64,000 bases of DNA from Heliocidaris erythrogramma (GCA_025617745.1 CM046855.1:43763313-43827312); one strand, 5' to 3'. Positions 12,349-27,083 are shown, counted from the stretch's first letter. A program made the numbers and translations. The notes: generated by a model not told the origin, from the letters alone.

Positions 12349-12450
12349 CCTCTTCTGTTTTTCTTTTCCTCTCTTCTCTTCTAACATTTCTCCTCTCAGA
12401 CTCTTCCTTCCTTCCTTCCTTTCGTTTTTAAGGGGGGGGGGGGGGGGGTA
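12250..12450. repeat. CT/CA microsatellite cluster with poly-C and poly-G
   Basis: Contains poly-C at 12290-12302, (CT)n, (CA)n, CTTCC repeats and an 18-G run at 12432-12449. The serine-rich and arginine-glutamate-rich open frames across it are by-products of the simple repeat. Confidence 0.8.
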
Positions 12451-12663
12451 GGTCCATATTTGCATAAACTTGCGTTGCATGATCTGTATACATTGATGAT
12501 CTAATCGTGGAAAAGGGAGAAGAGGCGACAGGCCGCGATACATAGTAGGCCTATGTTAAAATTGAAGGAAATGATGCACTCTTTGTTGTTGTTGTTCTTC
12601 TTCGTCTTCTTGTTTTGGTTTATTGGCGCTTATCTTCGCGTGTATGCCCCTAGCATTCAATCA

Positions 12664-12853
12664 AGGTGGCTGTGCTGCTCTGTCGATCTCCAGGTCGATC
12701 CTCGAAACGCTTGGAATAGTCCTCTGATTGCGCGGGAAGTCGACACAAGCGTGCAGCTTGCTGAGCAAGACTTCCCGTGCAATAATCAGAGGATGATTCC
12801 GCGAGTTTCGAGGATCGAAAAGGGGATCAACAGAGCAGCACTTCGCCTCGATT
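12664..12853. mobile_element. Foldback element upstream of the HYR gene
   Basis: GTGCTGCTCTGT, TCGATCCTCGAAACGC and CCTCTGATT on the left are mirrored on the right as AATCAGAGG, GCGAGTTTCGAGGATCGA and ACAGAGCAGCAC. It ends about 400 bp before the start codon of the HYR-domain gene, so it may sit in its promoter. Confidence 0.65.
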
Positions 12854-13259
12854 AGAGGCTAGTATGCCCCTTGTGCCCCCTATAACAAGTCTCAGAAACA
12901 GGATTTGTTCTTCTATTGTATGTGGCTTTATGGGCATACAGAATTATACTCAATTCTTAACATTGTTCGATTCGGGAAGCCACAACCCTTTTTCCCCTTT
13001 CTCGCTGTTATTTTCACATTTTCACGGTTTGGTGGCTAATTCTAATAGCAGCTTCACGGTGTTGGGCAATGACTGTGTTGTTGAGCTTTTTTTTTAATGA
13101 CCCTCAGAATAACACGCTCATGTGAGTACAAAAAAGGAGATTTGCGCAAGTATACAATTACTGCCCGGGTTAAGAAGCAGCAATCAGTTGGAGAAATGTC
13201 TTTACACGGAACTCCGGGTATAACAGTGAGCGTGTGATCGTGTGAAAACTCAGAACACC

Positions 13260-13344
13260 ATGGAAATATCAAGTTTTTTGTTTAAAGGGATTCTTCTTCT
13301 AGTTCTTCTCATTTTATCAAACAGTGAGCAGACTCTAGCACAGG
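13260..13344 (+). CDS. HYR gene exon 1: start and signal peptide
   Basis: ATG lies in a strong context (CACCATGG). Twenty-eight residues, beginning [10 protein letters not shown] and then [10 protein letters not shown], form a typical signal peptide with likely cleavage near SNS or LAQ. The donor CAGG|gtaagt gives phase 1, matching the next HYR exon. TATAAC at about 13219 is a possible but unproven core promoter element. Confidence 0.8.
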
Positions 13345-16300
13345 GTAAGTTGATAGAGTGCTCTGTTTAGATTGAATTACTCACAAATGTCATGCATACA
13401 GACCAGCATATTATAGTACGTGTAAATTTTGCACTGCAACAGCGATATGAATCATGGATTTACCCTTCAACTTTTGATGGTTTGAAACAGAAAATGTTTT
13501 CGGCAAAATTTGTACGTTTTGTAAAACACGGTATAGTGATATGCGCTTTTCTGCGATCATCGGAAAATGTACATGAATTTATTCATAATCATATTCTTTT
13601 TTTAAAAGCATGATAGTCCATTCGGAGCCACGATCGGTCCGCTTTATGCAAGGGAGCCCTGCGGTATTTTATCATTACAGCCGTCTATATTATCTATTTC
13701 TTATGTTTTCATCAGATCTCGTGTATGCAAAAGTTAGTGCATTATAGCCTAGGGTGGATTGGAGATCCAGTCCCATGAAGGAATACTACTACATGTAATC
13801 AATATATTCGCATATGAATTACCATCTGTTTTGAAAATATTCATCATTACCATGGGTTTATTATGCATGTCGAAGACTTGTCAATATCCCTTTTTCAGTG
13901 TAAAAAATATAATTATACAATTTGAGTTAAATGTTTTCCTTGATTTCAGTCATGTCCAATCACCTTCTAAACGTAACATCAGCAAAATATTGTCCTTCGT
14001 GGTGGGTGGGTGTGTAAGGTATATTTTGGGAAACTTCACCCCATTATGGAATTAACTGTAAACTATTTAGGGTATTGGCGTATCCAGGATTTCCCAATAG
14101 GTGGGGGGGGGGGCGCCAGGAATTATTGATCGCCGTCATTGGGGAGGGGTCTTTGGAAAATTTTTGCTTCTGAAGAAGGGCTGAGATGCAAAATAGTGTT
14201 ATATGTGACCAATTTTGAAGCCTATTTAATGAACAATATTTTCAATTGGTATGAGGTGTTGTTTTTTTTTGCTAGTTTTTTTATGACGGCCAATAGGGGG
14301 CGCGCGCCTGTTGCGCCCCCCTGGATACGCCCCTGATTTAGGGTATTATTCTGTCCATGATGAAAGGAAAACACACACACTGACACTCGCCCCTAGTAAT
14401 TGAGTGGATGCGCACTTGCTCTTGCAGCTCACGTAGGCTCATCAGTGGAATATGGAGGACCGGTGGGGGGGGGGGGGGGGGGGGGGGGGGAGGGGGGTGG
14501 AGGGGAGGGGATTGGGGCATGTGTCCCCGGCAAAACCCAATGCGGCATGCCTTAAGTACACAATAATGTGCCCTCCCCCCCCCCCCCCAATTGTGCCTCC
14601 AGCAGTAACTTTTATACCCAAAACAGAACTGTAACAATTTGATAACTTTCTGGTTACGTTTTCACTTTAAGAGATTTTTGTTGTTGACCACCAACAAAAG
14701 AGAATCCCGGATCCGAAAATGAGATCCTTAAAGAATCGGAATGAGTGTAAAATTTGTTAGTTACATTCGTACAACGAAACCATCTTTAGCCAGTAATCAC
14801 ATTTTAGGTGATTATAGCGTATGTTACGGTCTTAAAACCGCGAATTGGGCGTAGTTCCGGGGCGGGCACGAGTCTCCCCCACCGAATGGCCGCGAAAAAA
14901 AAGAAGAAGAAAAGAAGGGGAGGAAGGGAGAAAGTATCGATCTCTCCGTAAAGATCAGTCGGAGAAAGAGAAGGAAAGCGAGGGAAAACTGGGTGGAAGA
15001 CAACGTGAAAAGAAGATGATACGACGGCCCCACTCGCGGCCTTTTTCTCGTGTGTTTCATCCACCTTCATGGTAAGACCAGTGCCGAGTCCCACGTTATC
15101 AGGGGAACGTTTCATCAAGTGTCTTGTCAGTGATTTTTACTCTCCTATTACTTTGCTCTCAGCCAATCAGATGCAAGGATTTCAGTAGCTTATAACACTG
15201 ACAAAACACTTGATGAAACGCTCCCCAGTACTCCCTTAACGACTGGACCCATACTACGCTACCGTTTTGGCCGGGTAGATTCATCGTAGGACTGCATGTC
15301 AAAAAAAATCATATTTTAACGTGTTTAAACATAAAAGCACGAGTGCGTATTTGAGTGTTTTATCAGAAATATGGTGCAATATATGCTGTGAATCACCGTC
15401 AGGAATATTATAAAGGAAAACATGAGAAAAAAAAACAAAGGAAAGGAAGAATAGTAAGAAGGAAAAAAGAAGGAGAAGAAGAAGAATGAACTTTATTATT
15501 AAAGGATTTATGTCTTATAGTATAAGTATAAGTATAAAATCAGATATTACGAAATGATCCATCCCAGAAAAATAGAAAAATGTACATAAGCCACAATCGT
15601 CGACTCAAAATAGGGAAACATTTATGTCTATGATACAGCCCCCTCCCACACCCTACCGCAACTCGGGGCCCTGTTCTGGCATCTCATTTGCCAGCTATGA
15701 CCGATGGCCCCACCTGATGGCACAGATGCCCCATAAACGTCCAGACTGGAGCATGTCTTCAGAGAAACATTCCAACATGTGTCTGGAAACGTGTTCCCCC
15801 TTTTTTTCGTTTTTTTTTTAAACCAGAATTTTTCACATGTCCATGCTGCAGGACGCGTGATGCTTTCGAAGGATTCATTCAAAGAAAACTAAGCCTAATT
15901 CATGGGGCTATTAAGTTGTATTCAGACATTTGAATTATAATGTCATTTAATTGTACCAATGGCCACAAATAGTTTAGGTCCAGGCATTACTGAGAAGGAA
16001 CTGGTGTCATCGAGTGTGTGTGTGTGTGTGCGGGGGTATCATCTGCTTTTCACCTTGCATCTCCCATCTCCATTTCCTTCTTTCTCATTCCCTCCTTTCC
16101 CATTTTTTCTTTGTTCGTCATTAGATTAGGGGGGGGGGGGGGGGGGGCACGTGCCCCCACTACTACCTCAAGTAATGTTCCAATAACACATGTCTGGAAA
16201 CGTGTTTTTTAAAAACCAGAATGTCTCACATGTCCATGCTGCAGCTCGCGTGATGCATGGGGTTGTTCCCTCAAAACATTCGATCATTCAAAGCAAGCTA

Positions 16301-19300
16301 AGCATATAGTTCATAGGGCTTAGTACACTCTTAGAAAAAATGGTGCTTATGGGGTACTCATTAGCTCCAAACTGGTGCCGGATTGAAAAGGTGTCTACAA
16401 GTTCCATTAAAAGGACCTTAGCCATTGAGCTTAGATTTCTCCACCTTTTGTTATGCGTATTAGTCTTTATCATAATCTGTAGATATTATTTAAACATGTC
16501 CACGATAATATCTATCTACATTCGCCATGTTCAAAATACTTTTGTGTAGATCTTATGAAAACCATTGCCTTGTTCGTAGAGCTGTAGCAGCTTGGACTGG
16601 AACTTGGACCAGTTGCCAAATGTTTCTGGAATAAAATCGAGAAAGCCCTGAAACTCAGTGTCAACGCATATGGAGTTAATATTATAAGATAGAGAATAAT
16701 GAATCCTGTTTTATTGTTTACCAGAGTGTTCTCACATGTCCATACTGCAGCAAGTGTGAGGCATGTCCCTAATTCAAAGCATTCATTCAAAGAGAGCTAA
16801 GCCTAATCCATGGTCGTTAAGTTACATGTATTCAGACATCATATAGCTTAGGCCCAGTTGTTAAGGGGGTTCGAACTGGTTTAAAGGGGGAGTCGGATCG
16901 TTTTTACGAGGTACATGAAATGCGAGTAAACTAGATCATCGAGCTGGGGGTGTGGGAGTAGGGGGTGCGTATCATCATCTTTTCACGTTGCCTCTCTTTC
17001 TTTTTCTCTCTTTACCTCGGACCTTTCAATTATCTAATTGCTAGGAAGCACGTGTCCGCGCAGCTACCCCACTATATTCCAGGTATATAGTCTTACATAT
17101 AAACCTACATGCCTGCTACAATCAGTCAGATCGATAAATCACTCAGAGTTTTGAGGAAACAAGACACTGCATATATCATCATTTTACACGTATTTTCCCT
17201 TTCACACCTGTGTACATTGTGCAGATCTTATGTAATCCAGTGCCTTGTCAAAGGATGTTGGTGGCACTGCAGCAGCTTGGATAGGAACCTGGACCAGTTG
17301 CCAAATGGTTCTGGCAGAAAGTTATCCAGAAAATCTCGAAATCATTTGATTAAGATTTGAGAATAATGAATGATATTGATGTAATCTCGTTACAAGAATA
17401 TCAAGAAATATTCGCTTTACTTTAGACTATGTTGAATGACATAAGATCTGTTTTAACATCTACTGTAGATTATCGTAGAAAATTCTATTCACTTATTAAT
17501 TCTTATTAGAGAAAATGGCCCCTGTGACAGCCTAGGACACCGACAGCCCATACATGTGACCGAAAGTTACAAATAGTCCACGAGACCAACAACCCGTAAG
17601 ACCGACTGTCCAGTAGACAGATTAAACTTAAGCTTGAATTGAAAACGAAGACGTAAGAAAAAGAAAGAATCTAAGAAATTTGAGAGGACCCCAAAACACA
17701 AAAAACAAAGAAATTCATAAAGGGTAGAACGAGAAGATGAAAGGAATGGTACAATATAAATATAAATATAAACAAGGCTATAGAAATCTGATATAAAAAT
17801 GATAAGAAAAGGGCAAACAAAGTTACATATAAAGAGAAATATAAAGAGAAGAAGAGATAAAGAAAACAAAACCAGAAAAATTCACGAAGAAATTGAAATA
17901 TTATTGGTATCTTGCGCTGTCGGTCTTATGAAATCTCTGTAGAGTGAGAAGAAATTCCACGAGACGGACGATTTCGATCTCTTGTGCTGTAGCCGTCCGG
18001 TACTGCTCTCTTAGTGCAGAGGAGTGAAAATCCACTCTCACAGGAATAATATTAGCATGATTGGGGATCACTTTGCAGGCGCGTAGCCAGGGGGCGATGG
18101 GGGCGGTCGCCCCCCCCCCCCAAAAAAAAAAACCCCCCCCCCAAAAAAAAAAAAAAAAAAAGCGAGAGCGAAAAAGCGGGGGGAAGTGAGAGAAAAGAAG
18201 CCTAAAAAGTTGCTACGAGCCGTTAAATTATCTTTTTATCCAAATTTGATAAAACGGGAAGGGGATACTCTCCTTTATCTTTCTCTCACATTTGCCAAAA
18301 TGTCAAAAAAAAGAGGGAAACTCCCCCTCCCTGCGCGCCCACCGCTGTTAAATACAGTGCTTTATTGCGTCCAAATCCAAATAATTGAAAAGCAGTCAGG
18401 GCATCGAACTAACTTTTCACCTGAAAAGGGTGCAACACGAGCCGTCATCTTTCACTCGAATTTGCTCAAATGTCAAAGCTTTCGCGCTTCGCACTGGAAG
18501 GGGGAAACTCCCCCCCCCCCCCCCCCCCCCCCCCCCCGTTGTTACATATAGTGCAGTATTGCACCGAAATAATTGACAAGCAGTCAGAGCGTCAAACTTT
18601 CCTTCTAAAAAAAAAAGGTGCTACGAGCCGTTATCTTTCTCTCGAATTTGCTCAAATGTCAAAGCTTTCGCTCCCCCCTCCCTGCACCAACCCCTGGGGA
18701 GCACGCTTCGCGTGCTCATCAGCAATGCTCAACCGCACCCCCTAAAATGAACCCTGGCTACGCGGCTGTCACTTTGTGTATCAGTTGAATCCACTCCAGA
18801 TTGTAGTGGAATCTACTCCGAAGTAGTGATTTGAACTTTTTGAGAGTGGATTCCATAATTTTGAGCATGGAATTCCACTCCTAAGCGAAGTGATCCTTAA
18901 TATGACTCCCCACTTTCTCCATTCCTGTCTATTTAGGGAGTGTAGGGCATGCAAGATATGATTATTTTCATAAATATCACAAGGTTATATTATTCATCTC
19001 ACCACTTCTCCAGGTCCGTCGTTCATGGGATGTCCAAACGACAGAACAACCCTTATCAACGTTGGTGAGCAAAGGACGAACGTGGTCTGGGCTGACCCGC
19101 AGGTGACGGGCGGTCAGGGCCAGGTCACCGTGACGCCGTCGAGATCGCCCGGCTCATCGTTTGCACTGGGTGACACGCCGGTCACGTACCGGGCGGTGGA
19201 CGAGAACGGAGATGATGATACTTGCATGTTCACCGTCACCGTTCTAGGTAAAACGTTTGTGTTTTTCTTAATCAGTATATTTTTATTTTTTTGTTAATCT

Positions 19301-19382
19301 TCGTCATAAAAGCACATTTGGTTGTGGTAAAATGCAGAAGCGAATTGTTGTACTGCATTTTGTAAACAATGTAGTAGTAGAA

Positions 19383-19415
<33 letters not shown>

Positions 19416-22400
19416 AGTAGTAGTAGTAGACAGGGGCGGATCCAGGAATGAGTATAAGGGGGGGGGGGGGGCACACAAAAAGTAGGTTTGTCAACTTTTG
19501 GAAAAGGTAGACCGTATTTTTTTTGGCCTCTTCTCGAAAAGTCGCTCAGTGTCAGTGGGGGGGGGGGGGGGGGGGGGGGGAAGGGGGTTATGGGGGTGCA
19601 GTTCCCTCCATAATTCTCTGACAAGCAACAAAAAAAAATGCCTTCATTCTAAAGGGGGGGGGGGCACAATCGAGAAAATGGTGGATCGTCTATGGTCAAA
19701 ATGCATACTTTTCTTCAAAAGGGGGGGGGGGGGGCACAGAACCCCTGGATCCGCCAATGGTAGTAGAAACGGCAGTTTTACTATTTAGCCTATATTTATA
19801 GAAGGAATATACGGAGACATACATGTACATCCAAAGCTTGTTTAAAATATATTTATAAAGCAAATATTAACATCAGCTTTATTTCTGTACATTCCTAACT
19901 AAATGGTAACTAATTGGTAATGGAACTATTTAAGTGCTCCCGCCATCTTTTATTTTATACTCCAATAAAACCATGTCATCACACCGGGCTTTAAATATCC
20001 ATAATTATGTAGCTCCGACAATCTACGGTTGCCCTGATCGGACGATCGTCAAGAATACCGAACCTGGCCAAGGATTCGCTGATGTGACTTGGGTGGAGCC
20101 TCGTATACAAGATGCATCAAGCACCAGTTCGCTGACTTCGGATATTATGAGCGGTGATCGTTTCCACATCGGGGAGACGACCGTGACATACACACTGACG
20201 GACGACGGGCCGAACAGCGAGACGTGCGAGTTTACCGTGAGGGTCGTAGGTGAGTTTGTCTGAAGTAGTTTGGCTGAACTGAGTTACAGACAGTTTAAAG
20301 CACATGTACAGTGCTGGTCAAAAGTTTCCGTACACCCTGTGTTTTGGAATAAGTTTTTACTTCAGTGTGTATTCCCCACAAAATGAGCTTGTCCAGCCCC
20401 TAAAAAATATCCTAAAGGTTTGGTTATATATTACATGTTTAGTATAAGATTATATTTTGATACATTCAGCTGTCATTTACTTTAACGGTGCTTGGATCAT
20501 CAAAACTGACGAAAAATAACAAAACAAAATATGCAATTTTAGAGTACTTTTCTCTTCGAAATGGAAAGAAAAACAAAGAAGTGTTCACTGTAGTTTTCCA
20601 AAGTAGTCATACATTTGGTTATTCACTTCAAGTGTGACATATTCCCTTAATAAATGTCAGAACAATTATTACTTGAAATGCCCATTCAGTATTGTTGCAC
20701 AAAATTGTTCAGGGATGTTACTTAGACTTTCATATTCAACTCGTCAATCACAAGCTACACTCTTAGAAATGTTGGGTAAATGCCACTGGGTAAATGAAGA
20801 TTGGGCATAGGTTGGTTAAATCTTGCTCAACTTTTACATGCATTTACCCAACATTGGTCAAAAATAACAATGAAATTGGTAAAGTTTACCCAAAAGTTGG
20901 TCGGACTCATAAGGACCCTCATGTTGGGTAAAATTTTGTCCAATATTTCTAAGAGTGTATGTATGTGTCAATTTTGGACAAAAAAGGGTGTTAAAAAGCA
21001 AGTATCATTATATTAGGCTGCTTTTTGCCAGTTTAAATATTTAAGTCAAACACGGAGAAAGAAAAGTACACATGTAAATATAAATTTTTTTTCTATTTTT
21101 TCTTCTATTTTTTATGCCTCCGCCCACCGAAGGAGGTGCCGGAGGCATTATGTTTTCGGGTTGTCCGTCCGTCCGTCCCGCTTTATCGTTCTCGCGATAA
21201 CTCAAGAACCACATGAGGTATGAACTTCAAACTTGGTGCTAATATGTATCACCATAGGAAGACGATCTGATTAGATTTTGGGGTATGTAGGTCAAAGGTC
21301 AAAGGTCACAGAGGTCATTTCTGAAATTGCAGGTTTTAACCATGTTAACGTGATATCTCAAGAACCATTTGATCCATTAACTTCAAACTTGGAATTAGTA
21401 TGCATCACAATAGTGAGACGAACTGATTGGATTTTTGTTCACGTAGGTCAAAGATGACAGGTCATAGAGGTCATTATACAAGTGTATGTGAAATTAATGG
21501 GGTTTTTTTTTAACCTTTGTTATCACCATATCTCACCTATTTTGTATTCATGACTAGGAGTAGATAAAGTAATCAGATGTCAAATGTCAAAGAGGTCAAT
21601 TAACATGTAATTAGAGGCTTTTTATACTGGTTATCACAATATTTCAAGAACAGTTTGAGCCATCAGCTGAATTTAGGCGGAGGCACATAAGACGCAGTCG
21701 CATTCATCTTGTCTTTATATAGTATCCAAACCTGTAAACATGCTTTTGAGAGTCAAGAGAAAGTCATTACATCAAAAATCAAAACTGACGTAAGAACTCG
21801 TCACAAAATCCAGAGTGTACCGAAACTTTTGACCAGTTACAGTTACATCATGTACCTTCCAGTGTTATAAGCGAGACCAGAGGTCCCAAGACCCAAGACC
21901 AGGAGGAAAATTTACGATTATGTTCACTTTCATAAATAGGTCTGGGGTCGTGACACCAAAAAATCAATCAATGTTACCTATATAATGGAAGCAAGGCTTA
22001 CAGTTCTCTATAGCAAACGGAGAAAGTCAACAAAAATGAAGAAAAAGAAGACCCTTTTTGTTGTTCCGGGTATCAGTTATAGAATCTTATCATGGTGGAC
22101 GTGCAGTGAGATTGAGTATGTTGGTGAGGGAGATGGAGAGAGCTAGAGAAATGGGGGAGGAACGAGAGAGAGAGAGAGGGGGATGAAGAAAGGGAGAGGG
22201 GATCGAAAATAAGATCAAGAGAAGATGGAGGGAGGATAAGGAAAGGAGAAGAGGAAGGGAGAGAGAGAGAGAGCGGGATAGAGAGAGGGAGAGAGAGAGA
22301 GAGAGAGAGGGCGGGAGAGAGAGAAAGAATGAATTATGACCTGCTACATTGAGATACAAGTACAATGGTCATTTGGGCACAAATTGTATTGTATTGTTCT

Positions 22401-25400
22401 TGTTGTTTGTCATATTGCATGAAGGCCATACACAAAAGACAAAATCCAAAAATTTACGTTTCGGTGGAAGACGTTCGAGGTAATTATTGACCCGAATGAA
22501 TTTTTAAAATATTTTAAGATAATCCAGTCCACTCCTAATCCTAACCCAACTTACATTTCTTGCCAACAAATGCAAGGAAAGTCCTCACAATGATGCAGAC
22601 ATGGTGTATAATATAGCTAAGCTTATAATTTCAAAACACATCGCTGTTCAAAATGTCGGAGACGTCTAATTACTTCTGGCTTCTAAATATGAATACATTT
22701 TGTGGAGACAAAAGTCATGTCGGTGAGCTGTCACTTATTGTTCAGAGAGTTTTATCCAGCATATTGGAATTAATCCGATAGAATAGAATTTGTCAGGCAG
22801 ATATATGAAGGAAATTAGAGAAATTCCCTTCACGAGTAAATATTGACCTAGCCAAAGCCGATTATGAAAGAAATATTCGGCGTTCAAGTTTCGGCATTTT
22901 TCATCCTGTATAATAATCCAGGGGCGGATCGGGGGGGGGGGGATGATTCGGCCGCGGCTCCCCCTTTGAAACCTAACTGGCATACCTTAATACACAATTC
23001 CGGCTCTGTGTCCCCTCTTTTACAAAATCCTGGATCCGCCCTTGTAATCAGGACTGACCTTACATATTATCAGAAAATCATACTGCGAAATACCATGCCT
23101 TGTCAATATCCAAGCCACTGTGCATATTTGACTTTCGGGCACAAGTCACAAAAGGAAGTATAGGGTGATTCTGTTCTGTTTATCAATTCCAGCGCGAAAG
23201 TAAATACAATACCACCTAGCCTGACATGACAAATCCCACTTCCACACAAACTTGTGAATGGGGCCGAAGGTGGTATTAAATCTGTTTTGACACGCTGTGG
23301 AAATCACTGTATGAAATTTTATGACGAAAAATATGACAATGCCAACTGGACTAGCTTCTCGGTTATGTGTTGCTTCATTGTAGTTGGACAGACAATAAGA
23401 TTCCGGTCCTCTTTAACAGAAATATGGGGCCATATAAATGCCATGAATCATAAGATGTAGACAACTTCTAAGAACTTGTTAACTGGAAATTCATTAATTT
23501 GATTCATTCATTCGTCTATTATCATTTTCAAGTTATCATAGGAACATACACTTTGTGATGAGAATTATGTGTTTCATAGATTTGAGTAAACAATAGACAA
23601 ACGTCATGATACACAAGTTATGACCTTGGGGAAATTTAATAAAGTGGCATAAAAAAGTAAAATGTGCCCCTTTAAATTTTTGACCGCCAAAACGTATTTG
23701 GAATTATTATATTCATTTGTTTTTGCATTTTAGATTTTCTTTTGGAGACTATCATTTAGAAAAAAATATACGATAATTATTGTTTTGCTAGTCAGTATCT
23801 TTTGGGGGAATCCCCCCTTTACAAATACCCTGTGCATATAATTTATAATTCTTTTCGAAAACATAATGAGAATCAGTCACCATCACACATTACACACACA
23901 CACATGTACAATTAATTACAATTAATTACATGTACTGCGTTTCCCTTTGTATGATTTTGAAAGGAAACTGCAGGTTAGTTGTTGGCTATTTGTAAAGAAA
24001 CTGAATAATGCGACTGATGAATGACCAGTTTTTATGGCAACCCGAATATTGAATTCATGCTCTATATATTTTGCGTCGAAAATACAGAAAAGGATATTAA
24101 AAATCAATAATGAAAGATGAAATCGAACTAATGGTATGTTTACCATATGGCAATTTGGGATGCATTTCACGGACTCTGTATATCTATAAAACAAATTAGC
24201 CGTGAATGATAAGTAAATAAAACATATTAGCTAAAGCAAGTTCCTAAAAATAGTTTTGGTCAGGTGAATAGATCCATTAGCATTTTAGTTGTTTACTGCA
24301 CCTACTTATCCGTTATGACACTTCCTATAATAATTATATGCAGTCTTCAGGGGGTTATTTTCTTATTAAACTCTTTCGTGATGGGAGGGGGGAAGAAGGG
24401 GAGGGGATGAGGTCGCGCAACCCAAGAGCATGTGCCTACAAATAAAGAAGGAAATAAGAAGATTGACATTTTACCGACATAATTATTTCAAGTGTCGGAC
24501 GACATAATGTAACCAGAGAAAACGCTGTTTAAAAATGCAAACAGTTGTTTACAATATGACCTGAACAACCCGTTGTAAAGTTCATATTGTAAACAATTTG
24601 TTTAGATATTAAACAGGTTGTATAAGTTTTAAACAACCTTTTTAAACAGCGGTTTTACTGTGTAATATGATGACTAAATTACCAAATACCCATGGGGCGG
24701 GGGCATTATCCCTGCCCCTTCGTTTGGCCATTTCATTTCCCTTTGTTACCTTTATTAATTTGACTTCCCCAAAATAACAGTTTTAATTCAATATGACCCT
24801 TATGTCACATAATGCTAAAGCGAGATCTTGATAGGTATGAATATTGCCTATATTCATGTCTATTTCAGATCGTTTTTTTTCTGTCGGCAAACCCTCTTAT
24901 GGTGCAAACTATATGCATTGTAGCACAATCACATAACCTTAAGCTTTTACTTTCACGTTGTCAAGTTTAAGTTGAAATATTGGTACTTTGTGTACCCTTG
25001 TCGGCAAATTAACAAAAAAAAAACCCCAAAACAACCCCCCCCCAAAAAAAAAAAACTCTGAAGACCTTTGATTTGTCCTGTTCTGTTTGCAAATTTATTG
25101 CGTTACCACGCCCCGCCCCACTCTCATGTTCTAGCACCGTCTTCAGATATATTATGTGAATTTTTGTAAGCAATTGAAATTGTAAAAGGGACGGCCGGCG
25201 GGGGGGGGGGGGGGGGGGGGGGGGGGGAGAATACAATATTGTCTGGGTGATGCCATTTTGAATAAATGAACATTACAAAATAACAGTTTTAATTCAATAT
25301 GACCCTTATGTCACATTATGCTTAAGCGAGACTTCGGCAAATTTAACCCCCCCCCCAAAAAAAAAAAAAAAAAAAAAAACCTTTGGTTGGTTTTATTTGG

Positions 25401-27035
25401 CAGACCTCGATTTATATTTTGTTTGCAAAGTTATTGTGAAACCCTCCCCTACCCCACTCACAATGTTCCAGCACCGTCTTCAGTTATATTATGTGAATTT
25501 TTGTAAGTAATTGAAATTGTATAAGGGGACAACCAATGGGGGGGGGGGGGGAGATAAACAGGGTTATGCCATTTTGAATGAATGAACATTTTACTGTTTC
25601 TCAAGGATACACATAAAACCTGCTAAACTCGATCCCACAAGATGATAATAGTTAATCACGCAAAGAAAATTGGCTTGCAGAAAGGCAATTTAAAAGGGAA
25701 TTGGTTTGCAGAAAGGCAATTTAAAAGGGGAGGACTTTCTGGTGTTTCTTTTGTACAAATTTCACGAAAAACCTGTCTATATTTAAATGGAATGGTATGA
25801 AGTGTTCAGCATTTTTTAGGCCTCAGATTATATAGACTCGTCTCTGCTAGCAGAGCCCCCGTCTTCATCTGCCGTTCATATGCGAATTTCTGCAAGTAAT
25901 AGAATTGTTTTAATGGATGGGGGGGGGGGGGGGGACGGGTGGGGGGGGACAACAATACTGTCTGGATTATTTTATTCTTCTCATGCAAGGAATAAACACA
26001 AATCCTACTAAAAATGCCGGCTGAAACTCGGTCTTACAAAGCTAACAATTAATCACGCAAAGAATATGGGCTTGCAGAAAGGCGATTTAAAAGAGGAGGG
26101 GTCTTCCTTTATTTTGTTTATTTTGTAAACATTTCCTGAGATACTGTCGTTTTTATCGTTTTACTTTAACATGGACTAGTATAAAATGTTCATTGTTTTT
26201 CAAAACTTCAAGAAATATATGTGAACCAGTGATGGAAATGCATGGGATATAAGCACACTGTTATCCGGACGAATTCTCATCACAGCTATTTCAAATGTTG
26301 TGTAACCTTCAGAAGTTGTGTATGCGATTTCTCGATTTTGAAAAGCATTTGTAGTTTTCATCTTTTGTTAAGTAGACAGGTTGATCGCTCTACTACGTCC
26401 AGAACTAACGCAAAGTAGGGCTGAAATTTGCAAAGTAGCATGTATAATTGGATTAGAGCTTTGAATAGGGCATATCGAAAAAAGCTAGGCATTTAGCCTG
26501 GTACGCAGGAGAAATCCCACAAAACGTGTATGTGCGCGTGCGATGTGCTATGTTAGCATGACAATTTTTCCCACTTGACACTTTTACTTCAAAAGTACAA
26601 TTCATCTATGAGTTAAAGTCACTCTTTTTCTTCCCCTTTTCTAGTGCAGTTTTGTCTTTGTGCTGTCTTGTTTTTCTTGATTTCCCCCTTTTTCCTCTTT
26701 CTTTTTTTCTTTGTCTTGTTTTGTTCTGTGTTGTCCTGTCCTAGTTTTGTCCTGTTTTGTCTTGTATTATATCTTGTCAGTTTCTTGTTTTTCTTGGCTT
26801 TTGTTTGTCTGCTTTCCCCTTCTTCCCCCCTTTTTCCTCTTTTCTTTCTTTCTTTGTCTTATTTTGTCCCGTTTTGTCTTGTATTATCTTGTCAATTTCT
26901 TGTCCTCTGAGTCCTCCTGTCTTATCATTTGTTCTTCGGTGTAAAGCATCTTGCTATGAAAATTTCATTATAGATACAGGATTCATGACTACTTGATTAA
27001 TTATGTAATTATGAGAGATATGCCAATATATATGT

Positions 27036-27083
<48 letters not shown>

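Larger units (their letters stand above)
8026..13259. other. Divergent intergenic region kif16b-like / HYR gene
   Basis: This 5.2-kb spacer lies between the two divergent start codons and should contain both promoters. No TATA or Inr assignment is secure. It is packed with repeats, listed separately: a Tc1-type MITE at 8758, two retrotransposon tails, a foldback at 11100, and MITEs at 10619, 11995 and 12664. It also has GA and CT microsatellites and poly-G runs at 8340, 9900, 11806 and 12432. Confidence 0.6.
13345..19013. other. Intron 1 of the HYR gene
   Basis: No exon was recognised. It holds GGATCCAGG-type elements (14074, 18076), a MITE at 15102, and diverged direct duplications at 15818-17350. 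It also has poly-G/poly-C runs at 14464, 16131, 18509 and elsewhere. Proline- or glycine-rich open frames are from these runs. Confidence 0.6.
20309..21842. mobile_element. Tc1/mariner-like element with two nested insertions
   Basis: CAGTGCTGGTCAAAAGTTTC after a TA on the left is answered by GAAACTTTTGACCAG near 21835 on the right. Most of the interior is two later insertions (20758-20957 and 21114-21713). The right terminus has diverged and no transposase frame remains. Confidence 0.6.

Noticed and set aside
18470-18551. Proline-rich frame ending in a long Pro run
   Set aside because: It is encoded by a poly-C tract inside a repeat element.
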